A stretch of DNA of 15,609 bases from an uncultured Neisseriaceae bacterium. Lineage in GTDB: Bacteria > Pseudomonadota > Gammaproteobacteria > Burkholderiales > UBA11063. Under the pieces are notes generated by a model, which saw only the letters and a program-made list of their open reading frames with translations, searched no databases and was not told the DNA's origin. Location of the stretch: NCBI GenBank assembly GCA_903891375.1, contig CAITEL010000407.1:1-15609 (forward strand), given 5' to 3'. Position numbers and translations under genes: made by a program. Of this stretch, positions 14,401-15,609 are shown one piece after another. The stretch's first letter is position 1. Each line of letters starts with the position of its first letter.

Positions 14401-14494
14401 AAAATATCTATTTGAAGAGCAAGAATCTGGCATTGACTTGGATAGTATAATAACTCAATTCATAAATCAAGATGGCAGAGTGAATGCTGCTTAG
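11447..14494 (+). CDS. tnpA: Tn3-family transposase
   Basis: At 1015 residues this is full length. The N-terminal part has the DUF4158-type opening (LTILSEEESFALYGLPDFDEDQR split around residues 7-29) that precedes end-binding regions. The C-terminal DDE domain shows FAAVDGQKF (D699), VTGDMHS (D771) and SQNRLEAYHQL (E903). These are the three acidic residues expected for strand transfer. No frameshift or premature stop is seen. The enzyme makes cointegrates by replicative transposition, later separated by TnpR at res. AAGG at 11433-11436 lies 10 bases before the ATG. The stop is TAG, which shows that TAG ends translation here. Confidence 0.95.
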   Translation: MRASNKRLTILSEEESFALYGLPDFDEDQRQYYLHFDETEQNIIYSRNSLTEQVYCALQLGYFKTKQIFFDFTWKDVPEDDYKFILEHYFPESKFTQEEVSRHEFYLQRSTIIKHFAYQNWNSQKHKLILANELESIIKRDMATTFILTETLSFLRFKKIIRPGYTTLQDLISEAQNKERQRLGELLTVKISTEMQEKLDILLSTDNIISELAALKQDAKDFKYRILQAECAKLETLRPLYQLAKSILPSLSISQQNLNFYASLAHFYTVYELREFKPEQRSLYLLCYSWQRYQKITDNLVDAFCYHIKHFDDSITAKLSIHKLSTYKKQKKHAKKIAKLLALFTDENFDDQDLYGKVRKKAYKILPKEQIEALVAEFMQLNKSEQEQRWKIFDKDGYRFRKNLRPLFLQLDLLSNDMDDPYIQAIELLKQRFKHQQPIPIKEQKLLDIIPERADSYLLNNSSNGSITVNADRFEYWFYQQCRGKLLDGKFYLEDSASHRSFDAELLSAEAELEALSKLNLPIFHDSCDKTLDKLIIELEDLWRIFNKKLKKVEFKHLEYDKDNQEILVKKPPEDSIEEVQEQFYNQVSPSNIINVFQFVNKECKFLKALTPLQSRYAKKIPNDNELFAVIMAQAMNHGLNVMADISNISYHTLQYNYKQYFRESTLQKASSIISAATSKLPIFKYYQAGFDMRFAAVDGQKFSVKNPTTKARYSKKYFGRGRGVVAYTLLCNHIPLHSIVISAHNHESHYVFDIIYNNESTIYPEVVTGDMHSINKANFAMLYWFDIQFNPRFTNLTAEIKKVGCTKDSDAYANFLIKPTDTINIELIKSEWNNIRRIMVTLAQKETTQHLFIKKLCSYSPSNRTRKALFEFDKLVRSIYTLRYTMDQKLQRDVHRSQNRLEAYHQLRSATAQVGSKKELTGRTDIEVEISNQCGWLLANAIIYYNSAILSKLLEIYQKDKDEAGFTSLLKVSPVAWQHIYLIGKYLFEEQESGIDLDSIITQFINQDGRVNAA

Positions 14495-14556
14495 CTCAGA
14501 TATTTTGGAGTTCTAGGCTACAACCACTTATTAAAAAACTGGTAAAATAACCTCTT

Positions 14557-15609
14557 ATGAATGATGGCAAAATGAAGAAAAAATCTAAAACTGAATTGGT
14601 AATGGTTAATAATTCCTTAGATACATTGTATAACAATATCTCTAAGCACATTGATAATGCAAGACAGCGTATTCAAAATTCAGTAGATACTGAAATGGTA
14701 AATGCATATTGGTTAATCGGGCGAGACATAGTTATTGAAGAACAAAACGGTGGAAACCGAGCTGAGTACGGCAGACACATTATTAAAGAGTTATCAAATA
14801 AACTAAATCTTAAATATGGTAAGGGCTTCAGTGCAACAACACTAAAGAATGCAAGATATTTTTATTTAACTTATCCAGACACAATTGGGCAGACACTGTC
14901 TGTCCAATTTAAACAAAATCTGGGGTGGTCACATTATGAATTAATCATGCGAGTATCAAGGTTTGAAGCAAGGCAATTTTATGAAATTGAATCTGATAAA
15001 AATCATTGGTCTGTTCGTGAATTACGTAGACAAATTGCTAGTTTATTATTTGATAGGTTAGCCAAGAGTAAAGATAAGAAAGGATTATTACAATTGGCAT
15101 ATAAAGGTCAATAGCTAAATGACCCAGTGGATGCAATTAAAGATCCTGTAGTTTTGGAATTTTTAGATATTCCTGAATCTTATAGAATGGTTGAGTCTAA
15201 ACTAGAAGAGGCTTTGATTAATAATTTGCAACATTTCTTATTAGAACTTGGTAAAGGTTTTGCATTCGTTGCTAGACAAAAACGACTTACATTGGATGGA
15301 AAGCATTTTTATACTGACTTGGTCTTTTATTCAATTCCCCTGAAAGCATATTTGATAATAGATTTGAAGACCCATGAACTAACTCATGCCGATTTAGGGC
15401 AAATATTGATGTATGTAAATTATTTTGATCAAGAAATCAAATTAGAAAATGACAACCCCACAATTGGTTTGGTTTTATGTACCAAAAAAAGTAATGCTAT
15501 GGTTAAATATTGCTTGGGTGAAAAAACTAAACAAATTTTTGCTAGTACCTATCAATTTAACTTACCAACAGTAGAAGAGCTGGAAGCTGAATTGAAAAAG
15601 GAACTTGCT
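14557..15609 (+). pseudogene. DUF1016/YhcG-type PD-(D/E)XK nuclease, split by in-frame TAG, cut by window end
   Basis: The first 185 codons encode the DUF1016 N-terminal domain: ISKHIDNARQRIQNSVDTEM, then AYWLIGRDIVIEEQ, GFSATTLKNARYFY and LGWSHYELIMRV. A TAG at 15112-15114 then stops translation. The same frame continues without further stop to the window end (codons 187-351). It encodes the nuclease half: DPVVLEFLDI, ELGKGFAFVARQKR (E230), FYTDLVFY (D254), a IIDLK motif (D269, K271) and NPTIGLVLC. The catalytic residues are therefore all after the stop. A single base change from a CAG or similar codon explains it. The N-terminal domain alone could still be made. It follows tnpA by 62 bases, so it may be a transposon passenger. 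The family is poorly understood and often associated with restriction systems. Confidence 0.82.

Larger units (their letters stand above)
10683..14494 (+). mobile_element. Tn3-family transposition module (res-tnpR-tnpA)
   Basis: A resolution site, a serine resolvase and a DDE transposase follow each other in one direction, the core of a replicative Tn3-family transposon. The outer limits are unknown. No terminal repeat is recognisable just left of res or in the 62 bases between tnpA and the next gene. The inverted repeat at 9597 has the right orientation to be a left end, in which case the kinase pair and the nuclease gene would be passengers and the right end would lie beyond the window. Confidence 0.85.

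Noticed and set aside
15112..15114. TAG as a sense codon in this organism
   Set aside because: tnpA and the phosphatase remnant both end in TAG at sensible places, so general reassignment is not supported.

Overview
The window is A+T-rich chromosomal DNA. It carries housekeeping genes, mobile-element remnants and several intergenic structured repeats. A LolB-type outer-membrane lipoprotein, an S15-PNPase gene pair and an oxygen-independent HemN point to a beta- or gammaproteobacterium with low G+C. The sequence alone does not support a genus. Stops are TAA, TGA and TAG, so the standard bacterial code applies.

Bases 1-1838 (minus strand): the 5' part of mfd (cut by the window edge), an alpha/beta hydrolase of the YqiA/YcfP type 20 bp upstream in the same operon, a long imperfect palindrome, and tag (3-methyladenine DNA glycosylase I). 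Bases 1922-4530 (plus strand): one strong promoter, a structured repeat copy (B), a ribbon-helix-helix/RelE toxin-antitoxin pair, then lolB and hemN with almost no spacing. Bases 4531-9182: a second copy of the repeat (A, inverted), rpsO, pnp behind a large leader hairpin, a rho-independent terminator, and purH.

Bases 9183-15609 are accessory. They hold a hairpin and a copy of the palindrome end motif, then the C-terminal remnant of a PP2C-like phosphatase. Next is a 269-bp mini-element bounded by perfect 39-bp inverted repeats, which cuts off an SbnA/cysteine-synthase-like gene lying behind an intact SbnI-like serine kinase gene. After that come a Tn3-family module (three-subsite res, tnpR, tnpA, with all three presumed catalytic acidic residues of TnpA present) and a DUF1016/PD-(D/E)XK nuclease gene split by one in-frame TAG and cut by the window end.

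The most unusual signal is the A/B repeat pair of about 110 bp. Both copies share a 24-nt identical core, closing stems with compensating and G-U changes, a different inner hairpin at the same place, and an extended -10 promoter just upstream in the same relative orientation. This suggests a small structured RNA or mobile hairpin that I cannot assign to a known family.
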